NCBI RefSeq assembly: GCF_007556815.1
Contig: NZ_CP041745.1
Coordinates: 1,398,501 to 1,462,500, forward strand
DNA from: Paraburkholderia megapolitana
GTDB lineage: Bacteria; Pseudomonadota; Gammaproteobacteria; Burkholderiales; Burkholderiaceae
DNA: 64,000 nt
Direction: 5' to 3'
In this document: positions 51,755 to 60,438 of the stretch, piece after piece
Layout of the letters: each line of letters starts with the position of its first letter
How positions within the stretch are numbered: the stretch's first letter is position 1
Made by a program: the position numbers and the translations under genes
Notes under the pieces: generated by a model
Told to the model about the DNA's origin: nothing
Seen by the model: the letters and a program-made list of their open reading frames with translations, nothing else
The model's database searches: none

Positions 51755-52486
51755 TCAGCTACGCCGGTATTGAATGAATTGCGCGTAAAGCATTTCCAGC
51801 GTCGTGTTGCGGACGTCGCGATGCAACGGCGACGGCGGTGCGTAATTGATCGTGCGCAGAACCCAGTCGCGTGGCGCGGCGCCGACGTCAAGCGCATTGA
51901 TACAACCGGTCGCCTGCGCGAGATGACCGAAGAACGTGCGACCGCCCGCGGTCAGCGCATGCGACAGGATCGCGCGGTTGACGCCGCCGTGCAGCACCAG
52001 CAGCACCGTGTCCCACGACGTGTCTTCTCGTAGCGCGGCAAGTGGCGGTAGCACGCGGTCAAACAGTTCGCCGATCGTCTCGCCGCCGAGAAAGCGGGTG
52101 CGCTCATCGACGATACCGTCGAACGCGCCGAGAAACGCGCTTTCGATTTCACCGGCGGGAATGCTGCTGAGCTTGCCGCCGCGAATCTCCTGCCACGCGG
52201 GTTCGACGACGAGTTCGATCTTCTGGCCGGTTTCGGCGAGTACGCGCTGTGCGGTTTCGACGGTGCGCGGCAAGCCGCTCACGATCACCTTGTCGAAGCG
52301 GATCTGCTGCTCGGCGAACGCACGGCCGGCAGCAGTTGCCTGCATGCGGCCGTCGTCATTGAGCGGTACGGTGTCGGGTTCGATTGCGCGTCCCGACGCG
52401 TCGAAATACGTGACGTCGCCGTGCCGCATCAGAAAAATGCGGCGTCGTGACGGTAGTTCGAAAGCGGGCGTGCCGGGTTCGCTCAT
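51755..52486 (-). CDS. Histidine phosphatase family protein (phosphoglycerate mutase-like)
   Basis: A 243-residue protein with the catalytic motif FLMRHGDVTYFD (RHG), VSGLPRTVETAQ and the second His in LLVLHGGVNRAIL. Such enzymes remove phosphate from small molecules or proteins through a phospho-His. Its place between a crotonase gene (4-bp overlap) and an APH-type kinase (19 bp) suggests a role in the same pathway, perhaps cleaning up phosphorylated intermediates. The substrate is unknown. Confidence 0.88.
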   Translation of the reverse strand: MSEPGTPAFELPSRRRIFLMRHGDVTYFDASGRAIEPDTVPLNDDGRMQATAAGRAFAEQQIRFDKVIVSGLPRTVETAQRVLAETGQKIELVVEPAWQEIRGGKLSSIPAGEIESAFLGAFDGIVDERTRFLGGETIGELFDRVLPPLAALREDTSWDTVLLVLHGGVNRAILSHALTAGGRTFFGHLAQATGCINALDVGAAPRDWVLRTINYAPPSPLHRDVRNTTLEMLYAQFIQYRRS

Positions 52487-53286
52487 TTGTATACCGGTGG
52501 CCGCTTTTCGAGGAACGCGGTGATGCCCTCGAGCGCATCGCCGTGATGCAACGACTCGACGAAGCTATCGCGTTCGGCGACGAGATGCGCGTCGAGCGGT
52601 TGCGCACCGGCTGCGCCGATCAGCGTCTTGATACGCGCGATCGCGTGCGGCGATACGCCGCTCAGTTCGTCGGCCCATGCGATGGCTGCATCGAGCGCCG
52701 CGCCCGGTTTCGTCAGCCGGTTCACGACGCCAAGTGCGTTAAGGCGTGTAGCAACGATCGGTTTGCCTTCGATCAGCACTTCGGTCGCGAGCTGGCGCGG
52801 TAACGCACGCGAGAGAAACCACGAGCCGCCACCGTCGGGTGTCAGGCCCACGCGCGCGTACGACATCACGAATTTTGCGTCGTCGGCGGCGACGATCAGG
52901 TCGCAGGCAAGTGCGAGCGAGAAACCCGCGCCCGCTGCCGCGCCTTCCACCGCTGCGATCACCGGCTTCGACGAGGCGCGCAATGCCGCGATCCATTCGG
53001 CGAGCAGGTCGATGCTTTGCGCCTGCACCGACGGATCCTTGGCGCGATTTTCGAGCAACCGGTTCAGGTTGCCGCCCGCGCAGAAGAAGCGATCGGCACC
53101 GGTGACGACGATCGCCCGGACCGATGGGTCGCGTTCCGCCGAATCGAGCGCTTCAATGCCGGCTGCGTACATGTCGGGATGCAGCGCATTGCGTGCGCCC
53201 GGGTTCGACAACGTGAGCACGAGCGTCGATGCGCTGTCGTCGTTGCCGGCGAGTGTCGGACGGGAGGTGAGGAGTTCGGCGCTCAT
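52483..53286 (-). CDS. Enoyl-CoA hydratase/isomerase (crotonase family)
   Basis: A 267-residue crotonase. Oxyanion-hole segments are GADRFFCAGGNLNRL and EGAAAGAGFSLALACDLIVA. At the two catalytic acid positions it has Ser (GAGFS) and Asp (GLTPDGGGS) rather than the two Glu of classical hydratases, a pattern seen in isomerase-type members such as PaaG. A shift of a beta,gamma double bond is therefore plausible. It overlaps both neighbours by four bases (ATGA on each side), so the three genes are translationally coupled. Confidence 0.88.
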   Translation of the reverse strand: MSAELLTSRPTLAGNDDSASTLVLTLSNPGARNALHPDMYAAGIEALDSAERDPSVRAIVVTGADRFFCAGGNLNRLLENRAKDPSVQAQSIDLLAEWIAALRASSKPVIAAVEGAAAGAGFSLALACDLIVAADDAKFVMSYARVGLTPDGGGSWFLSRALPRQLATEVLIEGKPIVATRLNALGVVNRLTKPGAALDAAIAWADELSGVSPHAIARIKTLIGAAGAQPLDAHLVAERDSFVESLHHGDALEGITAFLEKRPPVYK

Positions 53287-54830
53287 TGCGGATGCTCCGT
53301 AGCGGCGTCGCCTTGGGTCAGCGACAGGCCGAGTTGCGCGCGTCTTGCGAGCCACGGCGACGGGCGATAGCGCGGATCGCCGAGTACCTTCAAGATGTTG
53401 CGCAGGATCGTCAGGATCGTGCTTGCGCCGAGCGCGTCGCCGAGTGCCAGCGGGCCGCGCGGATAACCGAGGCCGAGTGTGACTGCGAGATCGATGTCTT
53501 GCGGCGAGGCGATCTGCCGTTGGGCGATGTCGCAGCCGATGTTGACGATGGTCGCGACGACACGTTGCGCGACGAAGCCGGTCGAATCGCGGATCACCGT
53601 GACCGGCACGCCGTCGGCGGCGAAGAGCGCGTGTGCGGCATCGCGTGTTTCGCGGCTGGTGGCGGGCGTGGTCATCAGCGTGCGGCGTTTCGCGCCGACG
53701 AGCGGGAACAGCGCATCGATTGCGACGACGCGGCGTGCGTCGAGTCCTTCTTCGACCGCGGCGGTGGTCGCATCGAGACCGAACGGCGTGACGATCAGCA
53801 GCGAATCGGCGGCGGGCGTGTCGCCTTCGTCGAGTGCCACACCGGTCTTCGCGACGAGTTGCAGGACCGCGTCGCGTGCGCACGCGTGCTGGCGGCTGAC
53901 CCACACGCGCTGCGGCAGCGCGGTCGGTGCGGGTGCTTCGGCCGGCACTTGTTGCTGGCCATCGACGTAGCGATAGAAACCTTCACCGGTCTTGCGGCCG
54001 ATCAACCCGCCCGCGAGCCGCGTGCCCGTAATCGGCGACGGTGTGAAGCGTGGTTCTTCATAGAACTGGTGATAGATCGACTCCATCACCGGATGCGACA
54101 CGTCGAGCGCAGTCAGGTCGAGCAGTTCGAACGGCCCGAGACGAAAACCCGCCTGCTCGCGCATGATGCGATCGATGTCGACGAATTCCGCCACACCTTC
54201 GCCCGCGATACGCAGGCCCTCGGTGTTCATGCCGCGCCCGGCATGATTGACGATGAAGCCCGGCATGTCCTTCGCGCGCACCGGCGTATGGCCGACGCGT
54301 CGCGCGAGTTGCATCAGCGCGTCGCCGGCGGCCGGATCGCCGCGCAGACCGTCGATCACTTCGACGACCTTCATCAGCGGCACCGGATTGAAGAAGTGAA
54401 AGCCGACCACACGCGACGGATCGGAGCACGCGGCGGCGATCGCGGTGATCGACAGCGACGACGTGTTCGAGGCCAGCACGCACTGCTCACCGATGATCGC
54501 TTCGAGTTCGCGAAAGAGCGCTTGCTTCACGTCGAGCTTCTCGACAATCGCTTCGATCACGAGATCGCAGTCGGCGAGTTCATTAATCGCTGCCGCGCCG
54601 CTCACGCAGGCAAGCGCGGCCAGCGAGCGCGCCTGATCGAGTCTGCCTTTGGCGGTGAGTTTCGCGAAGGTGTCGGCCAGATAGTCGCGCGCGGCGCCGA
54701 CGGCGGCCGGGTTCGTATCGTAAAGCCGGACTTTCAGGCCCGCGAGTGCGGCGATCTGCGCGATGCCGCGGCCCATTGCGCCGGTTCCGACGATGCCGAT
54801 CGTCTCGATGTTGTATTGGCGAGAAGTCAT
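53283..54830 (-). CDS. 3-hydroxyacyl-CoA dehydrogenase, PaaH-like, double C-domain
   Basis: A 515-residue NAD enzyme. The N-terminal Rossmann motif is IGIVGTGAMGRGIAQIAALA; FHFFNPVPLMKVVEVI and KDMPGFIVNHAGRGMNTEGL are the catalytic and C-domain motifs. A second shortened C-domain (DSTGFVAQRVVATIVNIGCD, GLGYPRGPLALGDAL) follows, as in PaaH/PaaC-type enzymes. First gene of the five-gene operon; overlaps the crotonase gene by four bases. ATG 54848 is an alternative start. Confidence 0.92.
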   Translation of the reverse strand: MTSRQYNIETIGIVGTGAMGRGIAQIAALAGLKVRLYDTNPAAVGAARDYLADTFAKLTAKGRLDQARSLAALACVSGAAAINELADCDLVIEAIVEKLDVKQALFRELEAIIGEQCVLASNTSSLSITAIAAACSDPSRVVGFHFFNPVPLMKVVEVIDGLRGDPAAGDALMQLARRVGHTPVRAKDMPGFIVNHAGRGMNTEGLRIAGEGVAEFVDIDRIMREQAGFRLGPFELLDLTALDVSHPVMESIYHQFYEEPRFTPSPITGTRLAGGLIGRKTGEGFYRYVDGQQQVPAEAPAPTALPQRVWVSRQHACARDAVLQLVAKTGVALDEGDTPAADSLLIVTPFGLDATTAAVEEGLDARRVVAIDALFPLVGAKRRTLMTTPATSRETRDAAHALFAADGVPVTVIRDSTGFVAQRVVATIVNIGCDIAQRQIASPQDIDLAVTLGLGYPRGPLALGDALGASTILTILRNILKVLGDPRYRPSPWLARRAQLGLSLTQGDAATEHPQ

Positions 54831-54863
54831 TGTGATGCTGGGCTCCATGATTGTTTTAGAATA

Positions 54864-54875
54864 GCACGGTCGTAC
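54864..54875. promoter_or_regulatory. Candidate operator sharing ACGGTCGT with the other acyl-CoA operon
   Basis: GCACGGTCGTAC: arms G-x-ACG and CGT-x-C around GT, the same pattern as 38728-38739. It lies 34 bp before the preferred hydroxyacyl-CoA dehydrogenase start and 83 bp before the divergent GST gene. ACGGTCGT also occurs by chance inside several coding regions, so the extended form and its promoter position carry the weight. Confidence 0.4.
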
Positions 54876-54958
54876 ATTTTCGCTGCAGAGGTCGAACCCG
54901 AAGTGCCGCCGTCGCGTGACAACGAGCGGTACCGGCAACCAGTCAAAGGAGATATCGA

Positions 54959-55606
54959 ATGATCAAGCTGTGTGGCTTTGCGCTGTCGAACTACTACAAC
55001 AAGGTGAAGTTCGCGTTGCTCGAACACGATATTCCGTTCGAAGAGGTGCTCGTCAAGCCGGCTCAGGACGAAGCCGTGTTCGCGCACTCGCCGCTCGGCA
55101 AGGTGCCGTACATCCAGACCGAAGAGGGCGACCTGTGCGAATCGCAGGCGATCCTTGAGTATCTGGCCGCGCGCTATCCGGACAAGGCGATTTTTTCGCG
55201 CGACCCGTGGGAGGCGGCCAAAGAGCGCGAGCTGATCACGTTCATCGACCTGCATCTCGAACTCGTGGCGCGCGACCTGTACAAGCAGGCGTACTTCGGC
55301 GGCACGGTCACCGATGCGACGAAAGGGCGAGTCGAGAAGCTGCTGACGCGTCATGTGGCCGGCTTCAGGCGCATCGCGCAGTTCGGGCCGTTCCTGCGCG
55401 GCGAGAGGTTCAGCGTGGCCGATATCGCGGGCTATGTGAGCCTGCCGCTCGTCGGCGGTACGACGCAGATCATCTACGGTCACGACTTTCTGGCCGATGT
55501 GGGGATCGACTGGAAGGCCTATTTGAAGGCCGTTAGCGACCGACCGGCCGCGCGGCGCGTGGCCGACGATCGCAAGGCGTATATCGCGTCGACCTCGCAA
55601 TCTTGA
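54959..55606 (+). CDS. Glutathione S-transferase family protein
   Basis: A 215-residue GST: N-terminal thioredoxin-like domain MIKLCGFALSNYYNKVKFAL, HSPLGKVPYIQTEEGDLCES with the glutathione-binding EGDLCESQAILEYL, and a helical C-domain (SVADIAGYVSLPLV). AAAGGAG precedes the ATG at ideal distance. It diverges from the five-gene acyl-CoA operon across 128 bp, so the two may be coregulated. Confidence 0.92.
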   Translation: MIKLCGFALSNYYNKVKFALLEHDIPFEEVLVKPAQDEAVFAHSPLGKVPYIQTEEGDLCESQAILEYLAARYPDKAIFSRDPWEAAKERELITFIDLHLELVARDLYKQAYFGGTVTDATKGRVEKLLTRHVAGFRRIAQFGPFLRGERFSVADIAGYVSLPLVGGTTQIIYGHDFLADVGIDWKAYLKAVSDRPAARRVADDRKAYIASTSQS

Positions 55607-55709
55607 ATCCGCGGAGGCGTGCGCAGACGTAGACGTCGGCACGCTGATCGAGGAAGCGCGGGATGGCGAACAGCATGGGTTCGTTCGCATCGCCGCGCGC
55701 ACCATGATG

Positions 55710-56882
55710 TCAGAGCTGCGCCAGCCGCTCGAGCGCGGTGGCGAGCGTGCTTTCTTTCTTCGCGAAGCAGAAGCGCACCACGCCCGACTCATGTGGTGCG
55801 TGATAGAACGCCGACACCGGAATTGCGGCGACACCGATTTCCGCGGTTAGCCACTGTGCGAAGTCGGCCTCCGGCAGATCGCTGATTGCCGAGTAATCGA
55901 CACACTGGAAGTACGTGCCTGTGCACGGCAGCAGCTTGAAGCGCGTGTTCTCGAGCCCGGCGCGGAAAAAATCGCGCTTGCGCTGATAGAACGCCGGCAG
56001 TTCCAGGTACGGCGTGGGATCGCGCAGATAGTCCGCAAGCCCGACCTGCATCGGCGTATTGACCGTAAATACGTTGAACTGGTGCACCTTGCGGAATTCG
56101 GCGGTCAGTGTCGCAGGCGCCGCGACATAGCCGACTTTCCAGCCCGTTACGTGATATGTCTTGCCGAAGCTCGACACGACGAAGCTGCGCTGCGCCAGTT
56201 CCGGGTAGCGAATGACGCTTTCGTGCGGCGCACCGTCGTACACCATGTGCTCGTACACCTCGTCGGAAAGGATCAGCACGTTGGTGCCGCGCACGATCGC
56301 TTCGAGCTTGCGCATATCTTCCGCGCGCCACACGGTGCCGGTCGGATTGTGCGGCGTGTTGATCAGCAATAACCGCGTTTTCGGCGTGATCGCAGCGGCG
56401 AGCCGGTCGAACGGAATCCGGTAGTCCGGCGCTTCAAGTGTGACGAATACGGGGACGCCGCCGGCGAGTTCGATCGACGGTACGTAGCTGTCGTAAGTCG
56501 GTTCGACGACGATGACTTCGTCGCCAGGGTGCACCGTGCAGAGAATCGCGGTCAGCAGCGCCTGGGTTGCGCCCGCTGTGACCGTGATCTCGCTCGCCGC
56601 ATCGTAGCGGCGGCCGTACAGGTTCGCGATCTTGTCTGCGATCGCCTCGCGCAGCGGGGCGACGCCGGCCATCGGCGGGTACTGGTTGTGGCCGCTGCGC
56701 ATGGCGTTCGCGACCGCATCGACGATACGCGGGTCGCAATCGAAGTCAGGGAAGCCCTGGCCGAGATTGACCGCGCCTTTTTCGGCGGCGAGCGCGCTCA
56801 TGACGGTGAAGATCGTCGTGCCGACGTTCGGCAGGCGGGACGGAAACGAGGGGATCGCGGGCGTGTCGTGCGGTGCATTCAT
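55710..56882 (-). CDS. PLP-dependent aminotransferase, methionine aminotransferase (YbdL) type
   Basis: A 390-residue fold-type I aminotransferase. NLGQGFPDFDCDPRIVDAVA and the residues YPPMAGVAPLREAIADK are typical of YbdL/KAT-like enzymes; NTPHNPTGTVW binds the substrate carboxylate region, and the PLP Lys is in SSFGKTYHVTGWKVGY. It probably transaminates methionine or aromatic amino acids; the exact substrate is not fixed. The start ATG 56882 gives MNAPHDTPAIP. Confidence 0.92.
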   Translation of the reverse strand: MNAPHDTPAIPSFPSRLPNVGTTIFTVMSALAAEKGAVNLGQGFPDFDCDPRIVDAVANAMRSGHNQYPPMAGVAPLREAIADKIANLYGRRYDAASEITVTAGATQALLTAILCTVHPGDEVIVVEPTYDSYVPSIELAGGVPVFVTLEAPDYRIPFDRLAAAITPKTRLLLINTPHNPTGTVWRAEDMRKLEAIVRGTNVLILSDEVYEHMVYDGAPHESVIRYPELAQRSFVVSSFGKTYHVTGWKVGYVAAPATLTAEFRKVHQFNVFTVNTPMQVGLADYLRDPTPYLELPAFYQRKRDFFRAGLENTRFKLLPCTGTYFQCVDYSAISDLPEADFAQWLTAEIGVAAIPVSAFYHAPHESGVVRFCFAKKESTLATALERLAQL

Positions 56883-56963
56883 GGCGCTGTTCCGGAGCGT
56901 AGGCTGGAGCGTGACAGGAGTGGCGAAAACCCGATTGTAGGGAAACCCGCGGCAACGTGTGTG

Positions 56964-57476
56964 TCAGGCGGGCGTTGGCTCGCCGGTAGCGGGTTCGTCG
57001 TGTGCGTCCGCCGGCAATACACACGCGGCGACGAATGCCGCGGGCTGCGCAATCTGGAAGTCGAAATCGCGCGCGATGCGGCGCGCGAGCTTCAATACCG
57101 CGCGATCCTTCGATACCAGCCAGTTCGCACCGGCCGCGTGCGCCAACTCGAGAAACTTCTGGTCGTCACGGTCCTTGCACTTTGGTAGCGGCCGGGCTTC
57201 TTCGGTGGGCGCAGGCGGATCGACCAACTGCGTAAGCCGCGCGACGGTGGCAAGCGCGGCGGTCTTGTCGACTGAGCGTTGTACGAACTGCGGATAGTCG
57301 AGCACGTACGTCAGTTCCGCGAGACAACGCGCGTCGATCAGCGCGACCAGCGTGCCGCGTTCGAGCGCGACACGAATCGGCCGCGTATGCGGATCGTCGA
57401 ACACGAGAATATCGATCCATACATTCGAATCGAGTACGACGCGCAGCGCGTCGTGCGAGGCATGAGAACCGGGCAT
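56964..57476 (-). CDS. PIN-domain protein (putative toxin component, orphan)
   Basis: A 170-residue protein with the PIN nuclease fold. Acidic residues expected at the active site are Asp16 (VVLDSNVWIDIL), Glu in ARCLAELTYVL, Asp in KDRDDQKFLELA and Asp in LVSKDRAVLKLA. It belongs to the PIN family often labelled as a toxin-antitoxin toxin. No small antitoxin gene is visible next to it; the neighbour is divergent yaaA 57 bp away. It may therefore be a housekeeping RNase rather than a toxin. Confidence 0.82.
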   Translation of the reverse strand: MPGSHASHDALRVVLDSNVWIDILVFDDPHTRPIRVALERGTLVALIDARCLAELTYVLDYPQFVQRSVDKTAALATVARLTQLVDPPAPTEEARPLPKCKDRDDQKFLELAHAAGANWLVSKDRAVLKLARRIARDFDFQIAQPAAFVAACVLPADAHDEPATGEPTPA

Positions 57477-57533
57477 TCGTTACAATCTGGCTTTCGTCTT
57501 TGACCGCCAGGCACGGCGTGCCTGCAAGCCTCT

Positions 57534-58316
57534 ATGATAATCGTTCTGTCGCCGGCGAAATCGCTGGACTACGAAACGCCCCCGCACGTCAAAAAGCACA
57601 CGCTCCCCGATTTCATCGATGATGCCGCCGAACTGATCGGCGGCTTGCGCCGTTTGTCGCCGCAACAGATCGCGACGCTGATGGACATCTCCGATCCGCT
57701 CGCGCGGCTCAACTACCAGCGTTATGCCGACTGGTCGCCGGTCTTCGACACGCGCAACGCGAAGCAGGCGGTGCTGGCGTTTAACGGCGACGTGTATGAG
57801 GGATTCGATGCGCGTTCGCTGTCGGCGGCGGATCTCGACTATGCGCAAAAGCATGTGCGCGTGCTGTCCGGTCTGTACGGGCTGTTGCGTCCGCTCGATC
57901 TGCTGCAACCGTACCGGCTCGAAATGGGCACGCGCCTCGCCAATGCGCGCGGCAAGGATCTGTATGCGTTCTGGGGGGCGCGCATCACCGAGGCGTTGAA
58001 CGCGCAACTGAAAAAGAACACGCGCGCCGCACAGGTGCTGGTTAACTGCGCATCCGGCGAGTACTTCAAGTCCGTGAAGCCGAAGCTGCTCGATGCGCCG
58101 GTCATCACGCCGGTGTTCGAGGACTGGAAGGGCGGTCGCTACAAGGTCATCAGCTTTCACGCGAAGCGCGCACGCGGTTTGATGGCGCGCTACGCGGTCG
58201 AACAGCGGCTCGATGCGCCCGAACAGTTGAAGAATTTTTCGTCGGAAGGCTACGCATTCGATGCGGATGCTTCGAACGACGCCACCTATGTATTTCGCCG
58301 TCGCATCGCCGACTGA
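57534..58316 (+). CDS. yaaA: Peroxide stress protein YaaA
   Basis: A 260-residue DUF328/YaaA protein. The start [17 protein letters not shown] and segments [40 protein letters not shown] and [11 protein letters not shown] are diagnostic. In E. coli YaaA limits free iron and protects DNA and proteins during peroxide stress. The ATG has no clear Shine-Dalgarno. An M14 carboxypeptidase gene follows after 32 bp. Confidence 0.95.
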   Translation: MIIVLSPAKSLDYETPPHVKKHTLPDFIDDAAELIGGLRRLSPQQIATLMDISDPLARLNYQRYADWSPVFDTRNAKQAVLAFNGDVYEGFDARSLSAADLDYAQKHVRVLSGLYGLLRPLDLLQPYRLEMGTRLANARGKDLYAFWGARITEALNAQLKKNTRAAQVLVNCASGEYFKSVKPKLLDAPVITPVFEDWKGGRYKVISFHAKRARGLMARYAVEQRLDAPEQLKNFSSEGYAFDADASNDATYVFRRRIAD

Positions 58317-58348
58317 GCGGCGCGATCACACCGAAGCAGGAAAACATC

Positions 58349-59527
58349 ATGACGCTGTCCATTACGAGCAATTTCGATGCGGGCGCAATCGATGTCGTGT
58401 CGTGCACGCAGGCCGACGACATTCGTCTGCGCGTGCGTCCCGACAGTCACGCCGATTTCGCGCAGTGGTTCTATTTCCGCTTAACGGGCGCGCGCGGCGA
58501 GCGCTGCGTGATGACCTTCGAAAATGCCGCCGACTGTGCGTTTGCCGCAGGCTGGCGTGACTATCAGGCGGCCGCGAGCTACGACCGGGTGAACTGGTTC
58601 CGCGTGCCGACCACCTACGACGGCCGCGTGCTGACCATCGATCACACACCCGACTTCGACAGCATCTACTACGCGTACTTCGAGCCGTACAGCGAGGAGC
58701 GCCACTCGGAGTTTCTCGGCGCGGTCCAGCAGATGCCGCATGCGTCGCTGACCGAGCTGGGCAGGACCGTGGAAGGACGCCCGATGTCGCTACTGACGCT
58801 CGGTGCACCAGATACCGACGCCGACGATGCCGGTGATGCGTCCTCGAAGCCAAAGAAAAAAGTCTGGATTATCGCGCGCCAGCATCCGGGCGAGACGATG
58901 GCGGAGTGGTTTGTCGAAGGGCTTGTGAAACGGCTGGCCGGCTGGGGAGACTGGGCGGGAGACCCGGTCGCGCGCAAACTCTACGACCACGCGACGTTCT
59001 ACATCGTACCCAACATGAATCCCGACGGTAGCGTGCGGGGCAACCTGCGGACCAACGCGACCGGCGCGAATCTGAATCGCGAATGGCTGGAGCCGGATGC
59101 GGCGCGCAGTCCCGAAGTGCTGGTCGTGCGCGATGCGATTCACGCGACGGGCTGCGATCTGTTCTTCGATGTTCACGGCGACGAGGCGTTGCCGTATGTA
59201 TTCGTCGCGGGCTCGGAGATGCTGCCCGGTTTCACGGAACAGCAGGGCATCGAGCAGAAGGCATTCGTCGAAGCGTTCAAGCAGGCCAGTCCTGACTTTC
59301 AGGACAAATACGGCTACGAAGCGAGCAAGTACCGGCAAGACGCGTTGAAGCTCGCATCGAAGTACATCGGCCATACGTTTGGTTGCCTGTCGCTGACACT
59401 CGAGATGCCCTTCAAGGACAATGCGAACCTGCCGGACGAGCGAGTGGGCTGGAATGGCGAGCGCAGCGCGTCGCTCGGCGCAGCGATGCTGCAGGCGATC
59501 TTGCGGCACGTCGAAACGTTCGACTGA
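58349..59527 (+). CDS. M14 family zinc carboxypeptidase, cytosolic-type
   Basis: A 392-residue protein: an N-terminal beta-sandwich domain (about residues 1-120, DFAQWFYFRLTGARGERC) and an M14 peptidase domain. Zinc ligands are in ARQHPGETMAEW (His, Glu) and DVHGDEALPYVF (His). Substrate residues lie in NPDGSVRGNLRTNATGANLN, and the C-terminal catalytic Glu in SLTLEMPFKDN. This is the cytosolic carboxypeptidase group; bacterial members remove C-terminal residues from unknown peptides. No signal peptide. AGGA precedes the ATG. Confidence 0.92.
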   Translation: MTLSITSNFDAGAIDVVSCTQADDIRLRVRPDSHADFAQWFYFRLTGARGERCVMTFENAADCAFAAGWRDYQAAASYDRVNWFRVPTTYDGRVLTIDHTPDFDSIYYAYFEPYSEERHSEFLGAVQQMPHASLTELGRTVEGRPMSLLTLGAPDTDADDAGDASSKPKKKVWIIARQHPGETMAEWFVEGLVKRLAGWGDWAGDPVARKLYDHATFYIVPNMNPDGSVRGNLRTNATGANLNREWLEPDAARSPEVLVVRDAIHATGCDLFFDVHGDEALPYVFVAGSEMLPGFTEQQGIEQKAFVEAFKQASPDFQDKYGYEASKYRQDALKLASKYIGHTFGCLSLTLEMPFKDNANLPDERVGWNGERSASLGAAMLQAILRHVETFD

Positions 59528-59560
59528 CTACCGGCGACACGCGCGAGCAGGTGCGAAGCG

Positions 59561-59597
59561 AAACGGGGAGCGCGCGACTGGCGTGCTCCCCGTTTTT
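59561..59597 (+). terminator. Rho-independent terminator after the M14 peptidase gene
   Basis: AAACGGGGAGC (59561-59571) pairs perfectly with GCTCCCCGTTT (59585-59595), with T5 at the end. The A-run before the stem makes it a possible bidirectional terminator for the convergent gene too. Confidence 0.9.
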
Positions 59598-59678
59598 ATT
59601 GCGCGTCGGGGCGGTGTGTTTTCACCGCGACGCGAAGTATGCGGATGACCAGTATGCGAGGAACGTTGCGTTGTCTCA

Positions 59679-60290
59679 TCAATGCGTTTTCTTCGTTTTC
59701 GATGGCGCCTTCTTTGCGCCAGGTTTCGCAGTGGCTTTCGAGCTCTTCGACACACTGCCCGTCGATTTTTTCGTCGTGTGCCGGCCTCTCAATGCTTTCT
59801 TCTTGCCCGACGACGAACTGCTATGGGCTGCGCGCGCGGGCGGCACCGGATCGTTCCAGCTAAAGGCGAGCATCTGACTGCCGACATAGCCGCAGCGGAA
59901 CTTCAGATCCATCGGATCGCCGCCGCTCGCTTGCGGAATGCCGAGCCCTTCGACGGTCACGACGCTGTCGACCTTGACGCGCTGTTTGCCGTCGTCGAAC
60001 GAATCGTTCCAGGGCGTGACCGACGCGTGAGAACTGTCGAACGAGCTGGGTGGAAAGTCGACGTGATCGAATGCGGAAGAAGTACTGACGACGAAATTGG
60101 CATGCGCGGCGCAATCGGCGACGAGCGGATCGGCGTGCATGTCATTGACGAATCGGGTGACGAGTTCGTTGTGCTGTTCGAGTTGATCGGCGAAGGCGGG
60201 GGCGGTGCAGACGAGCGAAACGCTTGCCATGAATACCGCTAGCCGGCCGATCCAGCGCAGCAACGGGCGCGGAGTGTTGGTGCAATCCAT
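59679..60290 (-). CDS. BspC-like secreted protein with a lysine-rich tail
   Basis: A 203-residue protein with a signal peptide (WIGRLAVFMASVSLVCTAPA, cleavage near AFA-DQ). The middle domain (residues 35-150) has two Cys that could pair (ADCAAHANF and LKFRCGYVG). The C-terminal 50 residues are strongly basic and Ser-rich (KKKALRGRHTTKKS, KATAKPGAKKAPSKTKK). It resembles Burkholderia BspC-domain proteins of unknown function. The tail could bind anionic polymers in the envelope. Confidence 0.7.
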   Translation of the reverse strand: MDCTNTPRPLLRWIGRLAVFMASVSLVCTAPAFADQLEQHNELVTRFVNDMHADPLVADCAAHANFVVSTSSAFDHVDFPPSSFDSSHASVTPWNDSFDDGKQRVKVDSVVTVEGLGIPQASGGDPMDLKFRCGYVGSQMLAFSWNDPVPPARAAHSSSSSGKKKALRGRHTTKKSTGSVSKSSKATAKPGAKKAPSKTKKTH

Positions 60291-60438
60291 CTAGTTAAAG
60301 GCTATGAAGACGTCAGGCACATAAGATGCCGAGGCGCGAAGAGGAGTTCAATCCTGACGCAAATATTGTGTGGCGCGCATGGCGGCATGCCTTGCCGCCG
60401 CGCGACCTGCCGCAGCATTGTAGTGGATCGGCGGACCG

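Noticed and set aside
55607..55709. Small gene between the GST and the aminotransferase
   Set aside because: The open frame there is Arg-rich, overlaps the aminotransferase 3' end and has no ribosome-binding site.
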